Below, piece after piece: positions 1-10,779 of a DNA stretch of 64,000 nucleotides (position 1 is the stretch's first letter; the number at the start of each line of letters is the position of its first letter). Location of the stretch: assembly GCA_963971575.1 (NCBI GenBank), contig OZ020625.1:14237646-14301645 (forward strand). Reading direction: 5' to 3'. A program made the position numbers and the translations under genes. The DNA is from Liopterus haemorrhoidalis (lineage: Eukaryota > Arthropoda > Insecta > Coleoptera > Dytiscidae). The notes beneath the pieces were generated by a model. It was not told where the DNA came from. It made no database searches and saw only the letters and a list, made by a program, of their open reading frames with translations.

Positions 1-2691
1 TATGTCTAGTGATTGGTATATCTTTACTGCTTCATTATAGAGTGAACACATTCTATTTAGTGAGCTCATTTTATAATGCTGTGTTCTATGCCTATCAGTG
101 GAAAAAGCATATTCCTTTTGCTGGCACCTGGATATGGGATTCTAATTTTCATATTTATGGGTGTTAAAACTTCAGAGCAGTCTATAGTACCATTTATCAA
201 CTTATATAACGTAAGCAGAGTGCCAACATTTCTGCTACTTTCTAAATTATTTATGTCATATTTATTTAGTAATTCTATCGTAGGTAAATATTTAGGATAT
301 GCACCTGTGATTCGGTACTCTACAATTCGCAAATATCTAATCTGAATTTTCTCAATTTGTTTAACATGTTTTTTCTGGAACGGGGCCCAGATTATGAATG
401 CATATTCTAATTTGGACCTGACAAAGGCATTAAATAGAGATGTGAATGATTGAATTAGCTTAAAATTTAACGTATACCTCAATATAAAACCCATGTTTTT
501 AATGCCATATTAACAGTTCGTGAAATGTGAGTTGAAAAATTTAGATGTTTGTGGAACATAACGCCAAGATCTTTTACGGTAGCGGGTCTCGCAACGATAA
601 GCATATTCATTGAATAGTTGTAAGAAGTAATTTCACGTTATCTGTAAATGAAATTACATTTGTTTTGTTGGGATTAAAGTGAAGACTAGATGATACACTC
701 CACTCCGAGAGACGATTTAAGTCCTCCTCTAAATTGTAGCAATCTGTTATGCTTGTAACAGATTTAAAGATTTGTATGTCATCTGTAAATAACAGACTTT
801 GACTGTTTTTAATCAATGTAGTAATTTCATTCACCAATAGAAGAAATAGGAGGGGTCCTAGATTTGACTCTTGTAGTACGCCACTGGTAGATACATAATT
901 GTTAGATTTACTATTATTAAATTGTACATATTGTGAACGTTCATGCAAGTAAGACTTAATTCACGATAACGTATTTACAGAAACACCAAATTTGTCTAAT
1001 TATTTCAGTAACTCTGAGTACCTTATCAAAAGCCTTTGTCATTCCCCAAATAGATAAAGTCCATGTGGATTCCGGCATCCATATTACGTGCGACACAATT
1101 AGTTATTGTTAATAAATTTGTTATGGTCGACCCTGGCGGCATAAATCCGTGTTGTACGGGACTAATATTTGTGGCCACATGATCAAAAAGTTTTTTATGC
1201 ATTATTATTTGTTCAAAGATTTTAGCAGAAGAATTCAGAATAGAGACTGGCCTGTAGTTTTTTACCCTTCTTTTATCCCTTGATTTATGTATAGGACATA
1301 CTCTATTTTGTTTCCATTTGTCAGGAAAAGTATTACTCAAAATAGATATTTAAAAAATTAATTGTAAAGGATAAGATATAATATCAATGCAACCTTTTAT
1401 CAAATATGGGAATATTAGGTCTGGGCCACAAGATTTTTTTGGTTAGAGTCTATTTATAGACCACACTACGTCCTCCAGAGTAATATTGTCGACAAAGAGT
1501 GTGTCAGTATTAATGTTGTCTTCGTTATTGGACTGTTCTGGATGGCGCAGATCATCTTTGCTGTACACTGATGAAAACTATTGCGCAAAATATTCGGCTA
1601 TGCTCAAACTATCATCAAGTATATCATTTTCCTCAGTCACAATACATGACTGAATTTCGCCGTGTTTTTTATTTTTTATTATGTTCCAAAACTTTGTTGG
1701 ATTACAAGTTATATTGCTTTCAACAGTAACTATATAACTTGCGTATTCTTTTCTAATTAATTTTTTAAGATCCCTTCTAATCTGTTTAAACATATATTGA
1801 TGATAGTTTACATCTCCAGATTTGCGTTGAAGATTTTTAAGATGGACTTGCTTTTCTTTCAGTAAAGATTTTATTTCCTTTGTGAACCAAACTGGATATT
1901 TATTTTTATATGGTTTGACCAAGGGTATACATTTATCAAAAATATTAGATAAAATATTGTAATATTTACCAACGGTTATATTGACATCTGTTTGCTGTGT
2001 AAGTATAGACCAATCAACTAGAGCTAACGATCTGTACAGTAGATCAAAATTAGCGCGCTTGAAATTATATAGTTTTTGTTTGTGAATAATATTTCTAAAT
2101 CTGTGCAGGATGATAGTCATCCTCCTTTAATAACGGATCTATATCCCCAAAAACACGTATGCCAGTTATGTTTGTTAATACTAAATCTAGCGTTTTAGAT
2201 TGCACATTTAGGATGTTGTTATAACTAGACAAGTTATACAAATATAAATTATTTTTCAATTCCCTTACTCTTCCGTCTGTTATATTATTATTTAAATAAT
2301 TTACACCTGTAATTTTTTCAATATTAAAATCGCCTATTATCCGTATATTTTCAAAAATAATATTTAAGTATGTGTCAAGAGTATCGAAAAATACTTTATA
2401 TTGATCTATAATAGGTGGTCTAGGTGGTATGTATACACATGCAATGTGCAAGGATGTTTTTCCATTACTTACTTTAACTAACAAGTATTCAAGAGAAGAA
2501 TTATACCTGGTTACATTCACAGATGACCATTTCTTATTGACTGCTACCAACATCCCCCCCCCCCCCCTCGGTTACAATTATACAATTATATCGCTGTCAC
2601 AAGACAGGACGCTGAACGAGAGTAGCTGAGCTTTGGTATGTAGTCCGCGTACATTTTGATAGCGTATGGTTATCTTATCGAGATGAGACAT
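1..2691 (-). pseudogene. ORF2 of non-LTR copy 1: endonuclease-reverse transcriptase remnant
   Basis: ORF2 begins at the ATG at 2691 (MSHLDKITIRYQNVRGL, the conserved N-terminal endonuclease asparagine segment). The endonuclease core lies at 2095-2553 with IIGDFN, a linker at 1578-2120, RT fingers at 1026-1340 (NYRPVSILNSSAKIFEQ), palm at 607-948 and the C-terminal maturation region at 1-494. The catalytic box is FTDD where most relatives have FADD or YADD, and the upstream motif is GVLQESNLGPLL instead of GVPQGS, so the polymerase would be inactive. There are at least four frameshifts or stops. The product would nick target DNA and prime reverse transcription if intact. A run of about 15 cytosines near 2552 adjoins one break. 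Confidence 0.8.
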
Positions 2692-2897
2692 GACAGTTCA
2701 GTACATTTCTAGCCTGTTCCTTGCATTTCTTCTCTACATCACTTAGCACACTTTCCGAACTAACACTCACCACTGCAAATTTTTCATTTTCTTTCAAACA
2801 GATCTTCCCATTTCTTGTCCACACGTACATGATGTTACACACTTTTCTTAATTTTCTGGTAGCTAATAAGAGTTACCGTCGATACTAGGTGAGATTT

Positions 2898-3612
2898 TCA
2901 TTTACGTAAATCGTACTGCATGGCGTGTGGAAACCAAGATCGCTTCCGACATTTCAGAAAATTCTCCTTGTCAAGATTCATGAGAAATTGGGCGATAATG
3001 CCTCTCAGTGTAGGGGAACTTGCATTTGGTCTTCCTAGTCGGTGGCAGTTGTCAACCATGGATGGGGTAATTTCCATTCCTATTGCTCGCCCTTTTTTTA
3101 TAACCTCTGAGAGGACAATTTCGCCTTTCGCCTCAGGCACGCCGTGGATTTCAACACAATTCCTTCTTGAGTATTGCTCTTGTTCGTCCAGACTAGCCCT
3201 TAGCTCTGCATTCTCGTCTTTTAGGTTCAGATTTTCTGCCTCGAGTTCCCTACTGTTATTGATAAGTTCCTCAATTTTTACGGTCTGCTCATCAAGTTTT
3301 GAATGGGTTTCAGTTATAGATTTTCGCAAAAGAATGTTTTCGTTCAACAGATCTTTTATCATTTGTGAAATATCGGAAAGTGTTGGTTGGTTTGCACACT
3401 CGTTACTTGGTTTAAATACCTCCTTATGACTTGGACTAGCATTACACGCAGAACAAACCCACCTTGATATGGCGCCACTCAGTTTCATTTCTGTTAACTG
3501 GCTCACAGTGATATTAGCATAGTCCAGGTGATATACAGATTTGCATGTTCCCATATACATAAGTTTATCTTCACACCTATTTATTTTTTTATCGCACATT
3601 TTGCAAGCCATT
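2898..3612 (-). pseudogene. ORF1 of non-LTR copy 1: PHD-like finger, coiled coil, L1-ORF1-like nucleic-acid-binding region
   Basis: The best start is the ATG at 3612 (MACKMCDKK), although the frame stays open upstream to 3734. A PHD/RING-like cysteine-histidine cluster follows (CKMCDKK, HLDYANI, WVCSACN), then a long charged heptad-type coiled coil, then SRRNCVEIHGVPE, the hallmark entry into the nucleic-acid-binding part of such ORF1 proteins. The expected role is RNA chaperone and RNP packaging protein for retrotransposition. One zinc ligand position looks altered (CEDKLMYMGTC). The frame closes near 2898, shorter than expected, after which homologous residues continue in another frame; hence it is called a pseudogene. 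It is the homologue of 44267-45163. Confidence 0.75.
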
Positions 3613-3995
3613 ATATTCCACTGGTTTACAGTCAGTGGTACATTATAAAAGATTTTACTTGCGATAATTAGTTGCGAAGAATTGACAAGAAAGCGACTGA
3701 TATCAGGTGACCGATATAGGTAGGTGAAGGTCAAGCGTATAAGACAAATACACTGATTTATTCACTAACAAATTATTAAATATGAATTAAATCTATTATT
3801 TAGAAACTTTACACTGCAGTTTTTTGTTCTAATATAAAAATAACAACTATAATGTTTCTGTATTATACTATTTGTACTGTTTTCTATTCACTTTATTGTA
3901 ACTTTTTAACAAAAATATTCAGAGCTCTCTTAAAACACGTCTACACCAATATTGAAAAAAATTATAAGCGATGCTATAAATGTCAACGTTACGGT

Positions 3996-4131
3996 TGTAT
4001 TATGTATATTAATATATAATGGGATATTAATAAAAAGAAATGTATTTGACTATTTGACAAGTCTTTATTATATTATATTATCTGACATACGTTGTTACCT
4101 TGACAACATGTCTGCCTAAATATACTTTACA
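3996..4131 (-). repeat. 3' LTR of Gypsy-1
   Basis: 136 bp, starting TGTATTATG and ending CTTTACA on the plus strand. It reads as identical to the copy at 8942-9077. Flanked outside by ACGGT. Very short for an insect Gypsy LTR. Confidence 0.95.
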
Positions 4132-4153
4132 TTTTTACACTTTTTTTTTTTTA
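4132..4153 (-). promoter_or_regulatory. Candidate polypurine tract of Gypsy-1
   Basis: On the minus strand an A-rich purine run of more than a dozen A residues followed by GTGTAAAAA sits directly upstream of the 3' LTR, the expected position of the plus-strand primer. It is interrupted by pyrimidines, so it is only a candidate. Confidence 0.45.
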
Positions 4154-4230
4154 GATGAATATAACAAAACATAAATTACAGTAAAGATTAAAGAGTAAAG
4201 AATAAAAAATAACAATTATCTAACATGTAC

Positions 4231-5392
4231 TTATGAAAATCCATATCTATTTGGTATTTTAATTTCTTTTCGCAGTCTATTTTTAATATTCTCTGCATTG
4301 GTTTTCTCTGCCTTGTTTCTATTTGATTCTTCATATTTTTCCCCTGAAATAAATTGATTGTTAGTTTGTTTAATATGCTTTCTATTTCTTCTTAAAATAT
4401 AGCCTTCTTCATTTTGGACTACATATGATCGTGGTGTATCATACTGTGCTATTATTTTTCCAGGTTTCCAATAATTTTTATTTTCTTCTCTTATTAATAT
4501 ATTTCTTGATGTCACAGGTTTGAGGTTATGTGCATTTCTATCATAATATATTTTTTGAATTAACTGATTATTTTTTAATTTTGTTTCTAATAGATGCTTT
4601 CTTTGGTTGTAATTGACAACTTACAACTGGAAGTTTATCTCTCAGTCTTCTATTATTAATCATTTGACTCGGCGAAAGACCAATTGTCGTAATTGGAGTA
4701 TTGCGATATTCTAAAAGGGCCGAATGCATATCACATCCTTTTCTCAAAATATTTTTAGCAATAGAGACAGCCTTTTCTGCTAACCCATTTGATTGAGGGT
4801 AGCCAGGACTAGATGTCACAGTTTTAAAATTCCAATTTTTTGCAAGATCTAAAAATAATTTACTTGAAAAAGGCATGTTATCTGAATAAAATACATCAGG
4901 AACTCCCTGCCTTGAGAATATTTCTTTGAGCATGGTAATAATTTCATCAGAATTTTTATATTTTAATTTTTTAAGTTCCAACCATTTAGTGAACGAATCA
5001 TAAACTACCATATAGTCTGAACCACCATAAGTTAATATGTCACTTGAAACTCTTGACCATGGACGCTTAGGTACTTCCGGTTGTAGAAGTGGTTCCTTAG
5101 GATTTCTGTTAGAATATTTTTCGCACAAATGACATGTTTTTATATAATTTTCTATGTCTTTTGTCATTCCTGGCCAAAAAATAATATCTCTAGCTCGAGC
5201 TTTTGTTTTACAAATACCAAAATGATTTTCATGTAACAAATTTAATATATATTTTTGTAGCGATGTTGGAACTACCAACTTGTTATTAAGAAAAACTAGA
5301 CCATCTTCTACAAATAAGCTATTTTTAAGATTCCAAAATTCTTTAATTTCTTTGTCTACGTATGTTGGCCAACCTTCTTGGTAATATTTCAA
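4231..5392 (-). pseudogene. Gypsy-1 integrase (two frames)
   Basis: From 5392 to 4568 the zinc-binding N-terminus (HENHFG...CHLCEKY) and the catalytic core are visible: aspartates in VSSDIL and FYSDNMPFS and the glutamate in SNGLAEKAV, the D,D35E pattern. A one-base shift near 4590 moves the C-terminal part into another frame, recognisable from about 4570 down to 4231 (LKPVTSRN, YVVQNEEGYILRRNRKH), which resembles the integrase tail of Gypsy-2. The enzyme would join cDNA to host DNA. The upstream stop at about 5427 separates it from RNase H. Confidence 0.88.
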
Positions 5393-5428
5393 AATAAGTA
5401 ATAATTTTTTATCAGTTCTAGTTTCTTT

Positions 5429-7141
5429 TTAGAATAATTTTCTTTTCTCATCTGTCATCGGAATAAATCGAACTAATGCATGAACAACCTCTTCCCAGTC
5501 TTCTGAATTTTGAACATCATCTTTCAAAAACGCTCTTGACAAGTAGTCTGCAACAAACATTTCTTTGCCTTTTTTATAAGTTATTGTAAATATATATTTT
5601 AGGGTTTTTAATCTTATTCTTTGTAAACGAGCAGATATTTCATTTACGCCCTTTTTAAAAATTGCTTCAAGGGGTTTATGATCCGATTGAACAGTTACAT
5701 GTCTGCCATAAATATAATAATGAAATTTGTCTAATGCAAATTGTATGGCAAGCATTTCCTTTTCAATTTGAGCATAGTTAACTTCTGCTGAAGTTAAACT
5801 TCTTGATGAAAACGCGATAGGGTTGCCATTCTGTAACAGACAAGCACCAAGACCATCTTTTGAAGCATCTGTCTGAATTATTATTGGAAGTTCACTGTTA
5901 AATATATGTAAAACAGGTCGACTAGTCACTAGTTTTCTTAAATTATCCACAATTTTTTTATGAGTCTGGGTAAATTCAAAAATAACATCGTTCTTTGTTA
6001 ATTCTCTCAACGGTGTAGTTATTTGCGACAAATTTGGTATAAATTTGCCCAAGTACTTTACAAACCCTAAAAATCGTAATAAATCTTTCTTATCTTTGGG
6101 ATAATCTATATTCTTTACTGCTTTAATGTATTTATCGTCAATTTCAATTTTATCTTTTGAAATAATATTTCCACAGTATCGCACTTTTGTAAGTTTGTAT
6201 TGAATTTTGCTTTTATTAAATTTTATACCATATACTTTTGCTTTATTAATTAATTGTAGCAAATTTTTGTCATGTTCTTCTTCTGTGTTTCCACTAATAA
6301 TAATGTCATCAAAATATACTTCAACGCCAGGTAAATCACCAAACACTTGGACATTTTTCTTTTGAAAAACTTCTGGAGCACAAGAAATTCCAAATGGAAG
6401 TCTTTCAAACCTATATCTCCCAATGGGAGTGTTAAAAGTGCAGAGATCAGCACTCTCTTCATCTAATTGTACATGCCAAAATCCATCCTTCATATCTAAG
6501 ACAGTGAAATAAGATTTTCCTGACAATTTAGCAATGATATCTTCAGGTTTTGGAATTAAGTAGTGTTCGCATTTTATGGCCATGTTAAGATTACGGGGAT
6601 CTAAACAAATTCTCAGGTCACCATTTGGTTTATTCACTATAATTAAACTATTGACCCAGTCTGTAGGATAATCAACTTTTGAAATAATTTTTCTTTTTTC
6701 GAGATCTTTTAATGTGGTAGTTAATTTATCTACAAGGCTCAAAGGTATTCTTCTAGATGGATTAACTACTGGTTGAATTTCTGGCCTTACAGTAATATGA
6801 AATTTTCCAGAAAACTTACCTAATCCTTCAAAAACATCGGGGAACTGATTTACAATATCTGTTGCTTGAATAAGAGAGTTCACTCGTTTAAGTAACTTCA
6901 TTTTTAAACAATCTTCTAATCCCAAAATGGGTACAGAATTGAAATCAGTTACCATAAAATTTATAAATGCAACATCTCCTCTCGTTGTTTTACAGCACAG
7001 ATTTATTTTTCCTAATGGCTTGAATTTAAATTTGGATCCATATGTAACCAATGTGACATGCGTTTTTTCTAACTGAACATATTTGTTTATTCTTTTTAAT
7101 ATTTGAATTGGCAAAATACTTATTTCTGCACCAGTATCCAA
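5429..7141 (-). pseudogene. Gypsy-1 pol, protease-RT-RNase H portion
   Basis: A 570-codon open stretch. Residues 2-5 are the aspartic protease motif DTGA. RT spans roughly residues 130-340 with ICLDPRNLN, FTVLDMKDGF, RLPFGISCAPEVFQ and the catalytic YFDD at about 276-279. RNase H follows with TDAS at about 424, an acidic QIEKEMLAI segment and SDHKPL. Codons upstream of the listed start are also in frame (NKVNFKLDTGAE), so the methionine is not a true start. The frame ends at a TAA near 5427, but homologous residues continue in the same frame into integrase, so this stop is a nonsense mutation. Confidence 0.9.
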
Positions 7142-7848
7142 CTTAAAATTTACTTTATTTCCAGCTTAGAATATTATTTCCTCATACCATGAAATATTCT
7201 TTTTAAAAATATCTTTCACGCTATTTATAAAAAATTCGCTATTGTTATGATCATTGGGATCATCAGTTGGCTCTTCACTTATTTGGCGAATATGTTTTTT
7301 CTTGTTCTTACACATCTTTGCAAAATGTCCTTTTTTAGAACATATGGTACAATTTTTTTCAAAAGCTGGACAACTTCTTATTTTGTGATCATAACCACAA
7401 AATTTACAATTTAAAATGACATTGTCATTTTTATATATGTTTTTATTTTGTTTAAAATCCTTATAACTCTTGACTTCAAGACAAGTGGTTTCTTGTGCTA
7501 TTACTTTGGCTTGCTTCTGGCTAGCTTCAGTTGCTCTGCATAACTTGACAACTTTGTCGAAACACAAATCACTCATTCTTAATAATCTTTCTTGCAGTGC
7601 TCTATCAGTCAAGCCAAATACAATTTGATCTCGCATAATACTTTATTCTTGGTCCCCATATTCACACTTTGCAGCAGCAATTTTTAATTCTGTTAAGTAG
7701 CTGTCAAAAGTTTGCCCTTCCTGTTTTCTAATAGTTAAAAACATGAACCTTTCATAAACAACGTTTGTTTTCGGGACACAATATTCTTCAAACCTTTCTT
7801 CAACTTGTTTTAAAGTAATAATATCTTCATCCAATTTGAAACTGTTAA

Positions 7849-8706
7849 GGGGGTAGTACACTTCTTTTTTTTTGAAAAAATCGATTTTCTAAAAACATCA
7901 AATTCGTGTAATATATACCTCCAGAAATAGTAAAAATTATATTATATAGGTCGGAAAGACCGAGAAGTATATATAAATCGAGATACAATACATAGTAACC
8001 GAGCGGCGCACAGCTGCCTTTTCGGCAGTTGCTGCATATTCCCCCCATTATTTTCATCTAAACCACCCTCCAGCTTTAGATGAGGAAATTCAGCCTTATT
8101 TGAAAGAAATATACACGGATTTAACCTCTGATGACTTGTTGGAAAGATGTGTGGGAGCAAACACACAGAACACGAATGAGAACATTTAAACGCGTTTTTC
8201 TCAAAACCACGTTTTTTGACCTGGCCGACATGATTTTGAAAAAACTATTGGTCCGATCGGGCTCAAATTTTTATGGGATACTCTATACATGTGTAGTTCT
8301 CGCCCGAACTAGGATTTTGAAAATCGATTAATGTTAAACCCTTTTTTTAAACAATTTTTTGCAAAAAAAATGGCCGAAAAATTAAAAAGTCCACCATTTT
8401 GTTTTTTTTTTTACTAAATTTTTTTATCCTAGTTCGGGCGATAGCGACTGACTTATATTTTAATATGCACTTTGGATTTTTTGTTTCGGACGTTCCAGAG
8501 TCGAGATATCATGTCGGCCAGATTAAAAAGGGGTCACCTTCAGGCAGCCATATTAGGGCCCTATGAAGAAAAAAACAAAAAAAAAAAATTTTTTTTATAT
8601 TCTTGAATGTTAGTTGTATCATATATAAAAAGTTTGCCAGATCAAAATAAAGTTAACTATAAAAAAAAAATCTTTAAAAAAAGGCCTTAAGAAGTGTACT
8701 ACCCCC
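7849..8706. mobile_element. 858-bp non-autonomous DNA transposon with TTAA target duplication
   Basis: The ends are perfect 18-bp inverted repeats, GGGGGTAGTACACTTCTT. They are flanked by TTAA at 7845-7848 and 8707-8710. Excising the insert and one TTAA rejoins the gag sequence of Gypsy-1. A TTAA target is typical of piggyBac and Kolobok superfamilies. There is no transposase ORF, but a relic of a Mutator-like/Kolobok-type DDE protein is at 8076-8188, so this appears to be a deletion derivative of a larger element. Confidence 0.88.
8076..8188 (+). pseudogene. Relic of a Mutator-like/Kolobok-type DDE transposase inside the TTAA transposon
   Basis: An open stretch of 37 codons in the frame starting at 8076 contains LKEIYTDLTSDDLLERCVG and then ANTQNTNENI before a stop. 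The pattern LxRCxxGxTQNxNE is one I associate with arthropod proteins annotated as Mutator-like transposase domain; that comparison is from memory. No start codon or flanking domain is present. If correct it would identify the parent autonomous family. A chance match cannot be excluded from so short a piece. Confidence 0.45.
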
Positions 8707-8927
8707 TTAAATACTTTAAGACCCTCATTTCCAATTAAATTTAAAAAATATGCTACTTTAATTTTATCATTTCCCCTTTTATCTTTTTCACTTGCGCGTA
8801 AAAATATGTGAAATTGCTGTAGCCAAATTTTCCAATTGTCCGACAAGTTACCTTCAAAATTTAGAGGGTTTGGAGGTCTAAAAATTGTATCCATTTTTCT
8901 TTATTACCAAATCACTCAGTAAAAGAT

Positions 8928-8941
8928 CACTTCTGACACCA
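8928..8941 (-). promoter_or_regulatory. Primer-binding site of Gypsy-1 (tRNA-Leu type)
   Basis: Immediately inside the 5' LTR the minus strand reads TGGTGTCAGAAGTG. This looks complementary to the 3' end of a leucine tRNA, as used by several insect Gypsy lineages; the tRNA assignment is from memory of the family. The gag ATG follows about 35 nt later at 8894. Confidence 0.65.
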
Positions 8942-9077
8942 TGTATTATGTATATTAATATATAATGGGATATTAATAAAAAGAAATGTATTTGACTATT
9001 TGACAAGTCTTTATTATATTATATTATCTGACATACGTTGTTACCTTGACAACATGTCTGCCTAAATATACTTTACA
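8942..9077 (-). repeat. 5' LTR of Gypsy-1
   Basis: The second 136-bp LTR, followed by the duplicated ACGGT at 9078-9082. Sequence identity of the pair normally indicates recent insertion, which contrasts with the broken coding region. Confidence 0.95.
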
Positions 9078-9364
9078 ACGGTTACACCTCTAGTCGTTGT
9101 GGCAAACAGTCTATCTATGCCAACTGCGGACAGCACCAACATGAAGTTTAAACCTGTCCAAACGCGGCAAAATGCGTGAATTGTAAAGATGCGTATGTTT
9201 CGACTTCACGCCACTGCCCAAAGTTCTTAGCAGAGAAGGCTGCCCAGGTCATCAAGATACACGATAGGATACCGTATTTCGACGCCAAAAAGAAGTACAA
9301 AGAGACTGCACCGGTCACTTCTGCGAAATCCTTCGCACAAGTGGCAGCAAAGAAGACAGCAAAT

Positions 9365-10359
9365 TGTTAAGGTCGTGTATGCTTACATGACCAGAACAAT
9401 GGTTCCATCGCTGACGTCACAGACTGCGCACGCGCAATAACGGTACTTGCTCGGAATTACTTAGTTTATGGCTCTCTCCGGATTGGTTTGAGCCCTCAAG
9501 AAACCGTCACCAAACATCATACAAAAACAGAGGATTTTGAAGAGCTGAGATGATTGTGCCGAAAGCCGTTGAGACGTCAACACTTACAAGCTACAAGAAC
9601 ATCTGAGACTCCAAGGCTTCTAGAACCACCGAGGCTTCTAGACTTCTACAACTACCAGACCTTCTACTGATAAAAAGAATGTATTACACTGAGAGTGTAT
9701 ATAGGATACGCCGATAGCTTCAGCGGCCTATACACACTCTCACTGCCTACGATCGCACAGCACGCTGACCGTTCTTCGGCGTGTTTGTGTCTTGTTCGCT
9801 GACGGTTTAGCGAACCTTCGGTACCGTCATGCCACGTAGATCTCTTGCACGTGCCGCGTCTACACCGTCCAGCCGTTCACTACGTTTAGTGTGCCGGCCC
9901 TCCAGTGGCACGTCCACTTACACCGTTATCGCCATTACGGACAGAGCAGCGTCCGCCGGTTACCCCGTCACCAGCAAGAGTGGCCTGTCCGCCTCAAGTC
10001 ACTCCAACTACGCCCGGCTCATCACCAAACACTCAGAGGGTGAACCGCCGCCAGTGTCGCTCGACACTCTCGCGGGACGAACGCTTAGCTTTATAGGCAC
10101 TGCGTTTCCGTCCCTCGACGTCTTTATTTATTATTATTATCCTGTTAATCCTAAACTTGTTATACATTCATTATTCATTTTCTTTTTCTCTGTTAATGAA
10201 TATTACTGTCAATTCAAACTGTTATCTATCATTTCATCAAACCCTGAGGAATCCAAGTGTTTTACTTTCAGGGCGTCTAGCGACGCATATTTCTCTACTC
10301 ACCGCCAAGATAGCCGTGGCCGGAGGTGTGCGGTACTCCCTGAGGCCAACCCCGCGACA
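9365..10359. mobile_element. Solo LTR, 995 bp, inserted in ORF1 of I-like copy A
   Basis: It starts TGTTAAGGTCGTG and ends CCCGCGACA. The right flank is AAGT (10360-10363) and the left flank AAAT (9361-9364), a 4-bp duplication with one G-to-A change. Restoring AAGT makes the ORF1 frame continuous and matches copy B. Inside is a near-perfect hairpin (9691-9741) around a TATA-like stretch. Small open frames within it (for example 9829-10404) have no family resemblance and are taken as chance. No second LTR of this type is in the window. Confidence 0.8.
9691..9741. repeat. Hairpin around a TATA-like motif in the solo LTR
   Basis: Arms GAGAGTGTATATAGG (9691-9705) and CCTATACACACTCTC (9727-9741) pair over 15 positions with a single mismatch; the loop is about 21 bases. 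It sits in the likely U3/R region of the LTR. Confidence 0.7.
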
Positions 10360-10779
10360 AAGTATCCAGACACAGACAGAATCAGTGCCTCGTCCGACAA
10401 TTAAAGCGTCAGTATCAGCTGCGCCACAGAATTACGGAATGGAAATGGTGGCGGAATCTGTCAAAGAGACCAGTGTTCAGACCCCACAACCTAGGGGATC
10501 GGATCTGAATAAATTTCCCTCCCCTAAAGGAGAATGCACTCAACCTCAGTTCTCCCCACCACCTAAGGAGAAGACCCCCACAGTCCTCTTCACAAACGAG
10601 AAGCAACCAGAGAATGGTCGCTTCTACAAAGCTCTCATCAGTCACTCCTGAAAAGGAGACTGAATAGGTATCCGTTGGTTCTCACTGGATACCAGTGAAA
10701 GTCAAACAATCAAAAAAGGAGTCCAGTGTGTTCATCAAAACACCTGGACCAACAAATGAAAGTACAGCCGAGAAAATGG

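Larger units (their letters stand above)
1..3775 (-). mobile_element. Non-LTR retrotransposon copy 1 (CR1/Jockey group, PHD-type ORF1), 3' end outside window
   Basis: Reading on the minus strand the order is ORF1 (PHD-like zinc finger plus coiled coil), apurinic-type endonuclease, then reverse transcriptase; the RT C-terminus runs off position 1. All frames are broken by stops and frameshifts, so this is a dead copy. The domain order and many motifs match the better-preserved element at 38972-45502, so the two belong to related families, although they are clearly not the same subfamily. The right-hand 5' boundary near 3775 is approximate, with no duplication visible because the left end is outside the window. 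Confidence 0.85.
7166..8894 (-). pseudogene. Gypsy-1 gag (split by the TTAA transposon)
   Basis: The start ATG at 8894 gives MDTIFRPPNPLNFEGNL, a capsid-type N-terminus also seen in Gypsy-2 (MDFKPPKQFSPGSEP). Coding continues to about 8711, is interrupted by the 7849-8706 element, resumes at about 7844 (LNSFKLDEDIITLK) and runs to 7166. The nucleocapsid end carries paired zinc knuckles (CKFCGYDHKIRSC and CTICSKKGHFAKMC). Gag would form the particle and bind the RNA. An in-frame TAA near 7637 (between YGDQE and SIMRDQ) and another at about 7164, just before protease, break what in Gypsy-2 is one continuous gag-pol frame. Confidence 0.85.
3996..9077 (-). mobile_element. Gypsy-1 LTR retrotransposon (complete, with both LTRs; inserted in I-like copy A)
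   Basis: Two 136-bp LTRs, each TG...CA and reading as identical, bound the element, with the 5-bp target duplication ACGGT at 3991-3995 and 9078-9082. On the minus strand the order is LTR, primer-binding site, gag, protease, RT, RNase H, integrase, A-rich polypurine tract, LTR. This order (integrase last) defines Gypsy/Metaviridae, not Copia. There is no envelope ORF. Gag is split by an 858-bp transposon. It is related in sequence and organisation to Gypsy-2 at 53464-57609 (shared gag, protease and RT signatures) but has different LTRs. Confidence 0.95.
9083..10651 (+). pseudogene. ORF1 (gag-like) of I-like copy A
   Basis: The frame resumes after the Gypsy insertion with zinc-knuckle residues (CGKQSIYANCG, CVNCKDA, SRHCPKF), continues through FAQVAAKKTA to 9364, then after the solo LTR from about 10363 (QTQTESVPRP) through PSPKGECTQPQFSPPP to the end at KALISHS, 10651. 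The knuckles bind nucleic acid and ORF1 coats the element RNA. The same C-terminus occurs in copy B at 48765-49499, giving an internal reference. There is an internal stop in the second knuckle region (HEV followed by TAA near 9149). Confidence 0.85.

Noticed and set aside
9829..10404. 191-codon ORF on the plus strand
   Set aside because: It lies across the solo LTR and the ORF1 junction, has no domain resemblance, and crosses the LTR boundary, so it is chance.
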